A DNA stretch of 64,000 bases, from assembly GCA_030141605.1 (NCBI GenBank), contig JAQGDQ010000039.1:1-64000 (forward strand), given 5' to 3'. The notes under the pieces were generated by a model. The model made no database searches. It was not told the origin of the DNA and saw only the letters and a list, made by a program, of their open reading frames with translations. The stretch comes from Tubiluchus corallicola. Its lineage: Eukaryota > Priapulida > Priapulimorpha > Priapulimorphida > Tubiluchidae. How positions within the stretch are numbered: the first letter of the stretch is position 1; the number at the start of each line of letters is the position of its first letter. The translations under genes were made by a program, and so were the position numbers. Shown one piece after another: positions 1-11,905 of the stretch.

Positions 1-68
<68 letters not shown>

Positions 69-88
69 CATCATCATTATTATTGCAC
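1..88. repeat. (ATT)n microsatellite at the window edge
   Basis: ATT triplets run from the first base to about 68, then become interrupted (ATC). The array probably continues outside the window. Confidence 0.95.
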
Positions 89-896
89 TTTGGATAAAAA
101 AACAGCTCTGGCTTTATGTGGGACAGTAACGAAGTAATATTATAAACATGTTTTGTGAAACCCAACAAAAAGAGAACATGTTAAGTGACTCCAGCCCCCT
201 ATTAAGTCACACTGCAGTGTCATAATTTATCAGATCTATACTCGTCTATTGTACTGTGTGAATAATGGCTAAATATATGAAGCCTGCTGAAACAATTGAC
301 AAGAACTGAAGGGACTGAGTCATTGCTGATAAATGATAAATGGAGAACCATACAGGATATAACATGCAATCCACATCATAAGCAACACAGTGGTTAAAAT
401 TTCAGTGGCTAGCTTGCTTATTCGACAAATGCATGTATTGCTTATCATGCACAAATATTTTGTGTTCCTTTGTCTGGTGACAAATACTGGCATAATGTTA
501 GCTTTATCAAAATTTAAAATTAATTTTTAAACAGCCAAATTGATAAATTGGTTAAAATGAAAAAACGGGCATTACTGGGTACCACATACTGCACAAGAGA
601 GTGGTCAACTCTGCCACACCTTAATTTTTCAATATTCCTCGACCAATTTGTAACATATGAATTTGCAAGGGGAGATTTTTCACTGTATATGAGACTTGTC
701 TTTTTTGCAACCTCTTTGTAGTTTTTTATTATAATTTGCACAGGAGTTTTCCCACTGAATCTCTTTCAGGTCTGTTCATACTTTTCAACTCACTTGGCAC
801 CAAATCCAACAAATTGCTCTTTCTCTCAGAGGCAAACCCTTCAACATGCACGTCTCGTGAATGCATAAATGACACAAACTCATGAATATGACTTAC
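89..896. other. No gene recognised; probably intron of the Src-like gene
   Basis: This AT-rich stretch lies downstream (minus-strand sense) of the SH2 exon. I looked on the minus strand for the second half of the SH2 domain and did not find it, so the next exon should lie left of the window. Confidence 0.5.
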
Positions 897-1018
897 CCGA
901 TAATGAGAAATCGTTTCTTCTGCTCTCGCTATCTCTGATCAGGAATGCACCATGTTCATTGCCCGACTGCAGCAATTTCTTCTCAGCTTCTAATCGCTTT
1001 ATCTTACCAAAATACCAT
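897..1018 (-). CDS. Src-family tyrosine kinase, internal exon encoding the N-terminal part of the SH2 domain (partial gene)
   Basis: Read on the minus strand this 122-nt exon gives 40 codons, [16 protein letters not shown] at the start and [18 protein letters not shown] at the end. These are the hallmark SH2 motifs of Src-type non-receptor tyrosine kinases: the WYFGKI entry strand, the alpha-A helix, and FLIRDSES, in which the Arg binds phosphotyrosine. The Glu-Ala-Glu-Lys-Lys helix and the IRDSESR loop resemble the Src42A/Frk-like branch more than vertebrate c-Src. It is flanked by a pyrimidine-rich acceptor ending CTTTCAG and a perfect GTAAGT donor, entering in phase 2 and leaving in phase 1. 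The kinase and remaining SH2 exons should lie left of the window; the SH3 exon was not found to the right. Membership in the Src family is secure; the subfamily is inferred. Confidence 0.9.
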
Positions 1019-1535
1019 CTGAAAGAGAAAAGTAGGCAAAATGTAAGCTCCTCGCTTTTTATAGTGAAATATCAAATATCACCTTTAGAGTGATACGAAT
1101 ACATGTAATACAAGTAAAGTACAGTCTTAGTGTAACTAGTAGCCACTGCCTGGCAACAGCGCCGACGCCGAATTCATTTATCAGAAGTGCAAATATTCCA
1201 ATGACCAATTAAATAAGAAACACGATTACTTTAGTAACCTCTACTACGTTAATGGAGCAAAACTAAATAAACTCCAAAAAAATAATTAACTCTAACGAAC
1301 TAGCACAGAAATTCATAGAGTGTAACTATTCAACAAATATTTGAAAATATGTTTTAAAGCGAAACTGAGACAGTTTAAGCTAAACTAAACATGAACTCAC
1401 GGCAGCACATTTACAAGTCTTAGTTACAAATAAACGCTCGCATACTGTGGGTTATCATAGAACACCGTGGATTGCGTGCAGTGCTTACACAATTTTTTTG
1501 TAATATATCTCTAATTATTATTATATATAATAAAT
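1019..1535. other. No gene recognised; likely intron of the Src-like gene
   Basis: AT-rich unique-looking sequence between the SH2 exon and the long inverted duplication. The first 25 bases contain the polypyrimidine tract of the SH2 exon acceptor (minus strand). Nothing else was recognised. Confidence 0.5.
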
Positions 1536-2352
1536 TTCTGATTATAATCACGCGAAAGTTATACGCACTGCACATAACACTGTTGCAGGCGCATGGCTAA
1601 CATAATTTAATTCGCCTCTTGAAGTATTTAGCTAAAGATTGGCCCTACTTGGCGCTCTAAAGCAGCACTAATATGTTTAATGATTAAGACACATAAGTAG
1701 TGACTCAAGAACGAAAGCCATACTGTGCGACAGCACGAAGATCATTTTTGTCCAAGAAACATGATAAATTTTCATTTAGTATGTCACCAAAGACTTTACT
1801 GATGTCTGGACTCTGGACACACAGATTGGTAGAGCTACAATTTAGAAAATTTTATTTGTCACCTAAGATCGAAATTGAATTGGGTTATCTGCTATCACCA
1901 TCGGTGTTAAAATTCTCATTAAAATATTGGTTAAGAACAAAAGCCATAGTGAAATGTTTATTTTAAACATAGTAATCCGAAATCAGAAAACAAAAAAAAT
2001 GAATATTGATAACACGGTATCCGAGTTTTCTAGTAAAATAAAAACGGGAACACATACAATCTTGTCTGACAATGTGCATCATGCAAACTATTCATTCATT
2101 GTGCCCACAAAGCCCTACTCCCAATAGAAACAATAAAATAATACAAATAAAACTGGTTCACTATAATTTCATGTACTGAATCAAACAGGCAATGTAAATA
2201 GTAATCAATTATATGTAATTGGAGCAATAATTGAGGAAGGGACGGATACTGTAGCATAGCGAATAGCGAAAGATTAACAGAAAAAGTGACGTGACCATGA
2301 TCATTTATTAAAAGCAAACCGCTAAGGTTTTTCAATGCCTAATGAAATTTAC
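1536..2352 (+). repeat. Left arm of an 817-bp long inverted duplication
   Basis: The arm is the reverse complement of 3548-4364 over its whole length with no net indel. Both arms measure 817 bp. I noticed one substitution, near 2112 against 3788, which changes an Arg to a Thr codon in an incidental open frame. The open frames inside the arm (88, 66 and 79 codons) occur identically in the other arm and have no recognisable homology, so I do not call them genes. Confidence 0.9.
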
Positions 2353-3547
2353 TGTGAATGAAAACTTGGGGAAATTGCGTATGATCATCCATCTTGAAGT
2401 GGGGATTTTCAGAAATTGGAAATTTCTGCAGTTCTGCTTACTAAGCATTATCGTTTCTAGAGCTGACGTGTATTGTGTATTTGTGTGTATTCAATGTTTG
2501 CCCAAGAATTTAATGTGGTGATTCATTTTGAAATCATGACAGCGTAATGAAACTGAGAGGTCGCGTGCTTTCATAAATTTGCCTCTTAATTGTTGACTTT
2601 ATGAACTTTCAGTTTGCTTGAAATTTTGAGTCTGGTGCTGAGATTACAAAGCACAAATGTCTCGCTATAGTTTAGAGACCGTCTTCTCGTGCAGAACTAA
2701 ATGTCTAATGAAGCCTGCTCTAGATCAATCATTTAGAAACACATGCGAATCTGTATATTGAATTGATGTCACGCGGAACTTTGCCTAATGCCGATCGCTT
2801 ACAACTTGAAGGCAATGTTGATTTCATCGTCTGATACTTTAAAAGCCAGGTAACAAAAGCAGTCAAAACAAATGACCATTGTTTAAATATATGACATCTA
2901 CATTATATACCACACTTATGTGTAACGTTTCTTAAGCGTTTTGCATCTAATTATGATATAGTTCCATGTTTGAAACTTCATAAAACGTTTATTTTGAAAA
3001 ATAGTTTTCTGTTTATGAATATTCCGCAATGAACCCATTATTTTGTCTAGTAATTTACTTTGGAAATTTTGAAAAACCAACACCTGAATTTCTGAACTGG
3101 GCTACTTGTTGTTCGGTCATGTCTGACTCCGATTATACCTTTCGAAATTTGATCAATTAACGTCTGCGATATTTATCCCGCTGCTGCTCATTTGCATTTA
3201 AGAAGTTTTCGTGTTTCAAATATAGTTCAAATATAATTGTATGCTTCACGTGAAAGAAAGATACTGTGTTGCTTTGATGATGAATAAGTCGTTACAACCT
3301 AGTGGAATTAAAGCAGTGTCAGGTTTCTCTAGATGAGTTCCTTTGTGTATATTAGCGAGCATACCGCATGGTTTAACTCAGAATGTAAATCAGTAAACTA
3401 TATTGACCGGATTGCAATAGGTGCCAGCACCAGGGAGGCGGGTATTATTGATTGATGTGTCGATGTAACTTATTGTAAACCATATAATTATTTTCTGGGT
3501 CACATAAATTCTCACATCTGACGTGATGCTGAATTCGAGACTTGAAC
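2353..3547. other. 1195-bp spacer of the long inverted duplication
   Basis: Single-copy-looking AT-rich sequence between the two 817-bp arms. No open frame of note, no RT or transposase motif. Confidence 0.6.
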
Positions 3548-4364
3548 GTAAATTTCATTAGGCATTGAAAAACCTTAGCGGTTTGCTTTTAATAAATGAT
3601 CATGGTCACGTCACTTTTTCTGTTAATCTTTCGCTATTCGCTATGCTACAGTATCCGTCCCTTCCTCAATTATTGCTCCAATTACATATAATTGATTACT
3701 ATTTACATTGCCTGTTTGATTCAGTACATGAAATTATAGTGAACCAGTTTTATTTGTATTATTTTATTGTTTCTATTGGGAGTACGGCTTTGTGGGCACA
3801 ATGAATGAATAGTTTGCATGATGCACATTGTCAGACAAGATTGTATGTGTTCCCGTTTTTATTTTACTAGAAAACTCGGATACCGTGTTATCAATATTCA
3901 TTTTTTTTGTTTTCTGATTTCGGATTACTATGTTTAAAATAAACATTTCACTATGGCTTTTGTTCTTAACCAATATTTTAATGAGAATTTTAACACCGAT
4001 GGTGATAGCAGATAACCCAATTCAATTTCGATCTTAGGTGACAAATAAAATTTTCTAAATTGTAGCTCTACCAATCTGTGTGTCCAGAGTCCAGACATCA
4101 GTAAAGTCTTTGGTGACATACTAAATGAAAATTTATCATGTTTCTTGGACAAAAATGATCTTCGTGCTGTCGCACAGTATGGCTTTCGTTCTTGAGTCAC
4201 TACTTATGTGTCTTAATCATTAAACATATTAGTGCTGCTTTAGAGCGCCAAGTAGGGCCAATCTTTAGCTAAATACTTCAAGAGGCGAATTAAATTATGT
4301 TAGCCATGCGCCTGCAACAGTGTTATGTGCAGTGCGTATAACTTTCGCGTGATTATAATCAGAA
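3548..4364 (-). repeat. Right arm of the 817-bp inverted duplication
   Basis: Reverse-complement partner of 1536-2352. Homology stops abruptly at both outer ends (after TTCTG on the left, mirrored by CAGAA on the right) and both inner ends. I saw no obvious target-site duplication. Confidence 0.9.
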
Positions 4365-4499
4365 CTTATACAAACACTTTTCGTAAAGGCCAAGTTTACT
4401 TCCATTTAATAACAATATTAATAAACACGCATCATGAAGATAACTCATTCGCCATCAAAGTGTTTAAAACAAATTCTATTTAGTTCAAAATATATAGAT

Positions 4500-4744
4500 A
4501 AATCGTTTTAAAACCCCTACGCATCGACAATTATATATTCATCCACAAATTTATCTTCCACTGTATGTATATATATTGTATATAGCTATATTATAATTTG
4601 TGTGTAACTTTGTAATATATATAGGGCTTAGCTAATAAGTAGTTTTGTTTGCACTGGATGTATTTCTGTTTTTAAAATTGTGTGAATTTTATTTTATATT
4701 TTTTTATGCTTATAAATATCGATTTTTTATTGGCAAGTAAAGAT

Positions 4745-4808
<64 letters not shown>

Positions 4809-5098
4809 ATCTTTACTTGCCAATAAAAAATCGATATTTATAAGCATAAAGGCATATAAGAGCACCGCAGCATGAGAATAAAATTCACACAATTTTTAAA
4901 GGCAAATACATCCAGTGCAAACTAAAAACTACTGTGCTAAAAATTTAAAACAAAAATATATATTACAAAGTTACACACAAATTATAATATAGACTATATA
5001 CAATATATATACATACAATTTAAAACGGAGGTGGGTAAATAAAATTTGTGGATGAATATATAGTATCATTAACGTAAGAAGGGTTTTAAAAACGATTT
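4500..5098. repeat. Imperfect long hairpin centred on a (TA)n tract
   Basis: About 290 bp on each side of position 4799 are inverted copies with substitutions and small indels. Examples are the AAAGATTATATACAT blocks next to the centre and the matching outer blocks AAATCGTTTT and AAAACGATTT. The centre is an uninterrupted TA run at about 4750-4800. The right arm abuts the 3' end of the LINE relic that follows. Confidence 0.85.
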
Positions 5099-5099
5099 A

Positions 5100-6850
5100 A
5101 TATATGTATTTTTAATTTTGATTTGAACTCGTAGAAAGATTTGATTTGTTTTAAACTTGATGGCAGGGAATTCCGGAGTTGTACTTCTTGTTCATGATAG
5201 AATTATTGCCGTATTTGTATTAGTGCGTGTTTGTTCAATATTGTGTGTTCTTGGATTTAATGTTGGCTCCAAGAGGAGTGGAAGCTTATTTTTGATGAAG
5301 GGTGTATTAATATTGTTGATGTGTTTGTATAAAAATAAAGTTGTGTAGAAGTCTTTATGTGCTTGTAAAATTGGGATTTTAAACATTGTTCTGAATTCTG
5401 TTGTAGAGCTTTGATTTGCGATGAGAGATGTTTTATTTGAATTTTAAAATTTTTTTAAATCTTTAAAAAGACAGTTTTAAAAATTAATAACTTTGTCTGT
5501 TTAGTTAGATGACATTTTTCATGAAGTAAGTAGGACGTTCCTCATGCCATTTTATCGTAAATGTTATTAAAGTGGTTATCCCACGAAAGTTTATTATCTA
5601 CACAGATACCAAGGAAACTTACACTGTTTTTCTGATTTAGTGTGCTATTTTCAACCTTTATTGAAGTATTCATTATATTGTCATTTGAGAAGGGGGAAAC
5701 GAGCGCGAAATCTATTTTGGTGCTGTTTAATTTAAGTTTTAAATGGGTAAATGCTATGTTAATGTTTGCGATATCTTGTTCTAAAAGTCGTCGAGCTGTT
5801 GCTAGATTTTCATGGCCTAAATATATCGTTGTGTCGTATACTGTGTTATATTACATTTGTTAGTGTTATAGATATATTATTAGTATAAAGACAGAAAAGT
5901 AAGGGACCCAAAACTGTGCCTTGCAGTATGCCCTGCTGTAACGTTAGCCATTCTGAGACTGTATTTGCCGATATTTTAACTCTCTGTTTTGTGTTTTTTA
6001 AGTAACTGTTAATGAGTTTTAAAGAAGTTACATCAAATTCTGATGATTTTAAATTGTCTTTCAGAAGATTGTGGTCTAGGCTATCAAAAGCTTTATATTG
6101 GTCTAAAAATGCGGCTACAACTTATTTATTTTCATTTAAATTTGATCTCCAGTTTTCAGTTGCATGTATGATGGCATCAGTAGTAGAGCATTTTTGTCTA
6201 AAACCAAATTGGTGTTTACTAAGTATATTGTAGGGTTTACATATGAATTCATTTGTTCATATAGTACTTTCTCCAGAATTTTCCCAAAACAATGAACAAC
6301 GGATATAAGCCGGGAATTAGCAGGGTCATTTAATGAATCTTTTTCGTGGACTGGTGTTATATTAGCTAGTTAACAGATACTGGGGAATTCACTGCGCATG
6401 ATCATTTGGTTTGGAATGTAGGCAACATGAGGTGCTATTATATTGGCGCTGTCCTTTTGTACCTTCATAGATATATCAGATAGGCCACTACCTTTGTTAA
6501 TGTCTAGTTTAATTAAGATTTTAAATATTTCATTTGTGGTAATGGTGGAAAACAAAAAAGTTTTGTTAGTGTTTAATTTCATTTTTTTAATTTCGAAATT
6601 ATGTTACTGTAGTTACTGTTATGATTAGATGGCCAGCAGAAATTTCCTAAATCAATGAAAGTAGCATTAAGGGTATTTGCAATATCTTTAATTTTCTTTA
6701 TCACTTTGTTGTCAATTATGAGTTCTGTGATATGGGTTTGCTTGTTTTTATATCTGTTAATGACATTAATTCTTTCCCATTTATCTTTAGATGAGGTTGC
6801 ATCGTTACACTGTTGTTGTGTATATACAATTTTTGTTTTTTAAAGAACTG
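5100..6850 (-). mobile_element. Degenerate non-LTR retrotransposon (LINE), reverse transcriptase part
   Basis: On the minus strand, broken frames give typical LINE reverse-transcriptase segments in order. Around 6580-6370: NEIFKILIKLDINKGSGLSDIS. Around 6330-6240: TPVHEKDSLNDPANSRLISVV. Around 6230-6120: HQFGFRQKCSTTDAIIHATE. Around 6110-6050: FLDQYKAFDSLDHNLL. Then GILQGTVLGPLLFCLY. At the position of the catalytic YADD box the sequence reads VYDTTIY, so the box is damaged. Frameshifts and stops are frequent. A C-terminal thumb-like part follows to about 5190. It is an inactive relic; clade not determined (Jockey/CR1-like style). Confidence 0.85.
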
Positions 6851-6982
6851 CTTACATTATTAAATGCGGGAATTTCTCGTTTTTTTATAATTATTATAAT
6901 TACGTTTATATACAAGTTAGATATTACAGTACAAGTTATAATACAGTTTAAATATTTAGATTGCCATGTCTGATTCTAATGT

Positions 6983-7405
6983 AGGAAAGTTTGTTGCAAG
7001 CAAGTTTGGTACAGATAAGTTTGTTACAGGTAATTTTGGTACCAGGAAAATTTGGTGTTAGTAATTTTTGGTACGTGGTAATTTGCATACTGGTAAATTT
7101 GGTACTATCATTTTAAGGTAAAAGGAATTTTTGGTACTAGGAAAATGTGGTAAGGTTAATGTTTGGTACGATGAAAATATGGTACCAGGATTGTTTAGAA
7201 CTAAGAAATATTGGTACAAGGAAGTTTTGGTACTAGGAAAATGTGGCACGAGGAAAATTTGGTACTATAAAAGGTTGGTACTGTCAAATTTGGTACTGAA
7301 CGAAAAGGGAAGCATTTCTGTATCTCAGTATAAAATAATTGTTTCAACTAGAAAATAAAGAATTTGTATCAGTATGGAGGAAATATGGTAGTAGGAAAGT
7401 CTGGT
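6983..7405 (+). repeat. Array of a short GGTAC-containing repeat, forward orientation
   Basis: A loosely tandem array of units such as GGTACTAGGAAAATTTGGTA, roughly 17-20 bp each and diverged. The same units return in opposite orientation at 7965-8193, so the pair behaves like long terminal inverted repeats built of short tandem units. Confidence 0.85.
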
Positions 7406-7964
7406 TTATTAAAAATTTCATAAACCAATATACTGTGATTAATAGTGCATAGCAGCTAAAATTTTATCCGTGATTATTCCACACAAATAGGTATGTTTGA
7501 GAATTCTTTCAGCAAAAAATGAAAGGTCTCCAACTCACCATGCAAATTTTCCTAAAAGCTCCATTTTTTCCGGGAAAGATGGTCACTTTCTTTGTTTTTC
7601 TTTAAAAAACTATTAAACTGAGATAAGAACATGGCATTGATGGCAAGTGATATCACTGGACAGGGACGTCCTGCATAAGCATAGTTTGGTTCCCCATGAG
7701 GCCCACAGTTTGGAGCGAAAACTGTACTTCTTGATGATGATGATGATAACAATGATGCCAAAAACATTGACAATGATGGATATAACGTGGTAGTGACGGT
7801 GATAACATTTATTCAGATTAATTCCTATTCAGTGGAAAATCCTAACACAACGCACATACATAACTAACATACAACATATGACGACAACAAGGAAAAAACA
7901 AATAAAAACACAACTTATATGAGCATCTATAACTTGCTCGAGTGGGTTATATAAAATATATTTT
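7406..7964. other. Core between inverted GGTAC arrays; no gene recognised
   Basis: About 560 bp without a convincing coding region. A short (GAT)n run lies near 7733-7750. A 73-codon open frame on the minus strand has no recognisable motif. Confidence 0.5.
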
Positions 7965-8193
7965 CTTAGTACCAAACTTTCCGAGTACTAAATTTTCCTA
8001 ATACCAAACTTGTTCCGTACCATGTTTACGTTGTACCAAAAATGCCTGAAAAACTTTGTTAGTACCATATTTACCAGTACCAAAAATTCATAGTACCAAA
8101 TTTTCCCAGTTCCAAAATTTCCTCGTGCTAAAATTACCAGTATCAAATTCATCTGTACCAAACTTACTATGTAGTACCAAACTTACTGGGCAC
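7965..8193 (-). repeat. Array of the GGTAC repeat, inverted orientation
   Basis: Units such as AGTACCAAATTTTCC repeat here; they are the reverse complement of the units at 6983-7405. Confidence 0.85.
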
Positions 8194-9363
8194 CGTGTGT
8201 TACAGCTGCAAATGCAAACAATTGAAAATTACTGGACTTTTAACACAATGCCAGAAATTAACATAAGTTCAGGTGTTATTATGACCAATATATTGATAAG
8301 AAACTCCAAGCCACAAGTCTGTGTTTGACGAGTTATAGTGTGGCATGCGTACTTCAGTGTGACAGTTGAGATTTTCGTGAAACAAGTTAAGAAATGAAAA
8401 TAAAAAATAAGACAGAGATCGTTTAAGAAGTTTTCTATAGTTTAACAGTGTAATTTTCTTTTATTATTATACAATGTGTAATGTAATTTGTTTCACTGAT
8501 AATTTTGCTAGTGGAAATTTTGTTTAATAAAGGAAAAGCCAAGCCTTCTGGGAAGTTAGGCTTATTTCAATGTTTGCAGAAATTTTTAGAAGGATTTAAT
8601 AATAAAAGGGCGATACACACCTTGTGTAATAAGTAAAATCATTTTAAACTCGATACCATTTCACGCTTGGGCGCTCCCATTTTGAACGTAAACAAACTGG
8701 CGGACAGATAGACCGACAGTTTCAGTTACTTGTGTAGGGTTAACTTAACCTGATTTTTCCTAACCTGACCTAACTTAACCTGAAGTTTAACACATAGACG
8801 TACCGGAGGAAGTTTCACAGGGGGGCGGTGCTTAAGGAATTTACCCTGAATCATCTCCTGACATCTCATAGCCATTGCAATAGTAATAGTATATAAATGC
8901 AAGAAATTTAAATTTATAAAAACCTTTACTAAAAAGTTACTAAAGATTTGCATTTTTATTGAAAAAAACATGCAAATACATTCACAATACTTTTTATAGC
9001 GTTTCAGAAATTCTAAGAAATTATGGTGACGATTTATATTTTTCCTTTGCAAACATGTCTATAACTTTGCCAGTACATTGATGAGCAAGTGTAAAAAGGA
9101 TTATGAGGTTTAGTGAACTAAAGTTGATAGCAGGCACTATTATAACTTTGCAATTATTAAAAGTTAAAAACAATTCGTCGGACAAAAAACAGTTAGTTAA
9201 AAGAGCTAGGTCTGATGCAATACGTACGCAATTTTTAATTATTAAAACAGAATTATTTGCCCTGAAATGTACGATTCACTTGCCTTGGGAGGGCATCCGC
9301 CCCCATGACCCCCGCCTCGCACGCCTATGGTTTAACATAAATGTAACATAAATGTTTGTACAG
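8194..9363. other. No gene recognised upstream of the EGF exon
   Basis: AT-rich sequence with a few short open frames lacking motifs. A TAACCT-rich patch lies at about 8740-8785 (minus sense AGGTTA), too short and irregular to call telomeric. The last bases (TTTGTACAG) are the acceptor of the EGF exon. Confidence 0.5.
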
Positions 9364-9486
9364 GTATGGTCCGTCCCTGTGATCTAGGTCCATGTAGAAA
9401 TCTTGGTACGTGCATCGACATTGATGATATTAAATTTCGCTGTGAATGCAAGGATGGCTATACTGGTGAACGTTGCGAAAAATACG
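9364..9486 (+). CDS. EGF-like domain exon of an extracellular protein (partial gene)
   Basis: This is a 123-nt symmetric phase 1-1 exon, the classic layout of a shuffled EGF module. It encodes one complete EGF-like domain with six Cys spaced C-x4-C-x5-C-x9-C-x-C-x8-C; recognisable pieces are CDLGPCRNLGTC and CECKDGYTGERC. The acceptor is ...TTTGTACAG and the donor GTACGA. EGF modules act outside the cell in adhesion, signalling or matrix proteins. No calcium-binding consensus (D/N-x-D/N-E/Q) precedes the first Cys. The phase fits the collagen-like exon at 13650. No signal peptide exon was found upstream, so the protein's N-terminus is unknown. Confidence 0.85.
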
Positions 9487-11049
9487 GTACGATAATAAGT
9501 AATATTCTGTTTAATTAATCCCACGGTAACGATTTGCTGTGACTAAAACTTTCTAAACATTTATAATCAAAGTGGATGGAGTGCTTTATATATCTGAGTT
9601 AAATCTGGAAATAAGACCACAACTCTGAACACAATGACTTTTACTACTCCAACCAGGAAAACCACAATCAGTAGAAATATTAGATTTTTAGATTTAGATT
9701 TAATATTTTATTTCAAACTTTCAAAGTTCATATACACATCACAAATTAATACAAATAATACAATAAATCATGACACACAACAATAACACAAATAACAATT
9801 AACGATATAACAAACTACGCCAATGACGTCTAATTACAGAAGTAAAGTTTGCATCACTGTTTAAAATGTTCTTGCATATAAAATTTTCACTCTTATTAGA
9901 TATTACATATTAGACTCCACAAAGATCAGAGACATCCAAACTTCTCAGTAAGATTATAGTTTATTGACGAACGACAGAAAACACTATACAACAATGTACA
10001 TAAAAAAATCATACAACATACAAAGCATCAGTAATGTTTACACATTAAAATTAAAACACGTACCCAAAAACAACATAATGCAATTGTAACATAATGTCCC
10101 ATTAACTTGACTGTTCGTAAGGTGATAAAAGCCATAACGTTCTGAAACCTCAACTTTTAAGACTAGCAAGTCCTCGCTACAATGTAAATGTACGAAGTTA
10201 AACACTGATATCAACATTAAAATGCTTGTTTTTAAGATAAAGTGAATGTTCTCTTGTTCTGGCCTGGGGGTATAGTCTGGCCTAGGCTATATTACACATC
10301 GGGTATAGTTTGGTTTAGGACAGTTCATCCCCCGATCAGGTATGTGCCTGAGCCAAACTATACCCAAGCTTAATCTGGGCAAGGGTTAATTTGACCTGCT
10401 ACACCGGGATTCTGGTATGGCTGCTGCAATAAGTGTAGGATTTCCAGACCGTGGATTCAAGTTTGCAATGAATTGCCATGCCGTGTCTGTTATGCTGAAA
10501 TTAATGACAAACTCATTGGCGAAGCCAGGGAGTGTATCACGCGAAGCGGCACTTGAATTTAACCCACCCACCCTCATCTCCGATGGAAAATGCAACGCAG
10601 CAGCATTTTTGAGATTTTAAATTAGTAAAATTTAAAGACCTTGCGTGGAGTTAAATTGGTAAAATAACAAAACACTGCTAAAGACTTTGTTTGTGAAGAA
10701 ATAAACTCTCCTTGCATACCTCAAAAGCTACAATAACCCACTCAAAGACTTCTTCAAATGTTAACACAGGAAACAGCAGGAATTTTGAACACAAAGAAAT
10801 GTTGAAAAATAGTTATTTTTTCTTTGATAACTCGTAGTTTATTTATTTTGTTTGTATATGTATGTCCCAATACATGAGGTATGGTATAACTAAGCAGTTG
10901 CACAGGGTTACTAAATGTGATTTTTATTCCTTCATATGACATCTACACTTTATGGCTCGTTTTGATCATATCTGTGTGGCTTCCAATCGAAGTGTTGTTT
11001 AGGAAAGGAGTCCCAAAAATCCGATTTCCTGAATAAATTACAATTGGTG
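9487..11049. other. Intron-like sequence, no gene recognised
   Basis: Contains an AT-rich, A-rich stretch (about 9690-10150) reminiscent of an old LINE 3' tail. At about 10390-10620 it is GC-richer, with open frames on both strands (67 and 69 codons) that match nothing I know. I call no gene. Confidence 0.4.
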
Positions 11050-11345
11050 AATTCATGGATTTTTATGTCGTCGAAATTAACTGGAATTTTCTTGACCTGC
11101 CCTGAAAACGATGTATTTAGTTTTTGTACAAGTCAACTTATTCATTTTAAACCAAATACCAACCTTGTGCAATTCACGGTTGATATATATTAAATTATCA
11201 TTCTTATCTAAATCAAAAAATATTGTTTGCATCATCAGCAAACTGAAAGAGATCTGGAGTTTCTTAAGAATATTTTATATCATTATCATTTATATAATAT
11301 ATTAGAAATAACAATGGACTTAAAATTGAGCCTCGAGGTAGGCCT
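11050..11345 (-). mobile_element. LINE reverse transcriptase fragment
   Basis: On the minus strand, frames broken by a stop and a one-base shift read IGLPRGSILSPLLFLIY, then FQFADDANNIF (the F/YADD catalytic box of reverse transcriptases), then NRELHKVGIWFKMNKL. This order and spacing is that of LINE RT motifs. The fragment is short and dead. Confidence 0.8.
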
Positions 11346-11765
11346 ATTCTAGATTGTAGCTGTCAGTTATTCCATCAGTTGGAGAATGTAAAAGGCTTGG
11401 AAAAATCAGAAAAAGGAGCCAGTAAAGCCTTAAATTTCATTATGAACCATTTTACCACTGCAGAGAAGGAGTTTGTTGTTGATACTTAATCAACTTCTAA
11501 AATAAGAATCCAGCTTGTTTCCAAATCTTCGTAATTCTGATTGTTGTGGCTATCAGTTTGAGTGACCCAAAGTTAGAGATATGGAAAGACATATTTGTTC
11601 CATCAGCATCTCATGTTTTACTAAAAAAAACTCTTCATAGACTGTAATCATTCACTCATGTAAAATGTGAACTGTTTCAACTTGAAATAAGTTTCAATGT
11701 GATTTTTACAGGGGCCTCATTACCTTAACTAAGATAAAATTAAATTTTTGAAATTTATTTTATAT

Positions 11766-11905
11766 TGTTGCAGAGACGGCTAAAAGGTCTCGGGTTCATA
11801 TCTGGACCAGCCAAACTATGTTGCAGATAAATGTTGTAGATGTGAAAATAGAGAAGAAATATAGAAATACAGAAAATTAAGATTAAGATTCCTGCGTTCC
11901 TTGGC
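11766..11905 (+). repeat. Dispersed repeat, copy 1 (tRNA-like B-box)
   Basis: Shares with 12814-12980 a block running from GTTGCAGAG through GGTTCATATCTGGA to AAGAAATATAGAAAT and CCTGCGTTCCT. The GGTTCATATC element resembles a pol III B-box, so a decayed SINE is possible. Confidence 0.7.

Noticed and set aside
1700-4200. Identical pairs of 66-, 79- and 88-codon frames
   Set aside because: Identity comes from the inverted duplication; no motif, and both copies are mirror images, so not evidence of selection.
8740-8785. TAACCT-rich patch as interstitial telomere
   Set aside because: Too short and irregular; units vary in length.
10386-10620. Overlapping 67- and 69-codon frames on both strands
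   Set aside because: No recognisable motif or splice signals; higher GC may reflect an old repeat.
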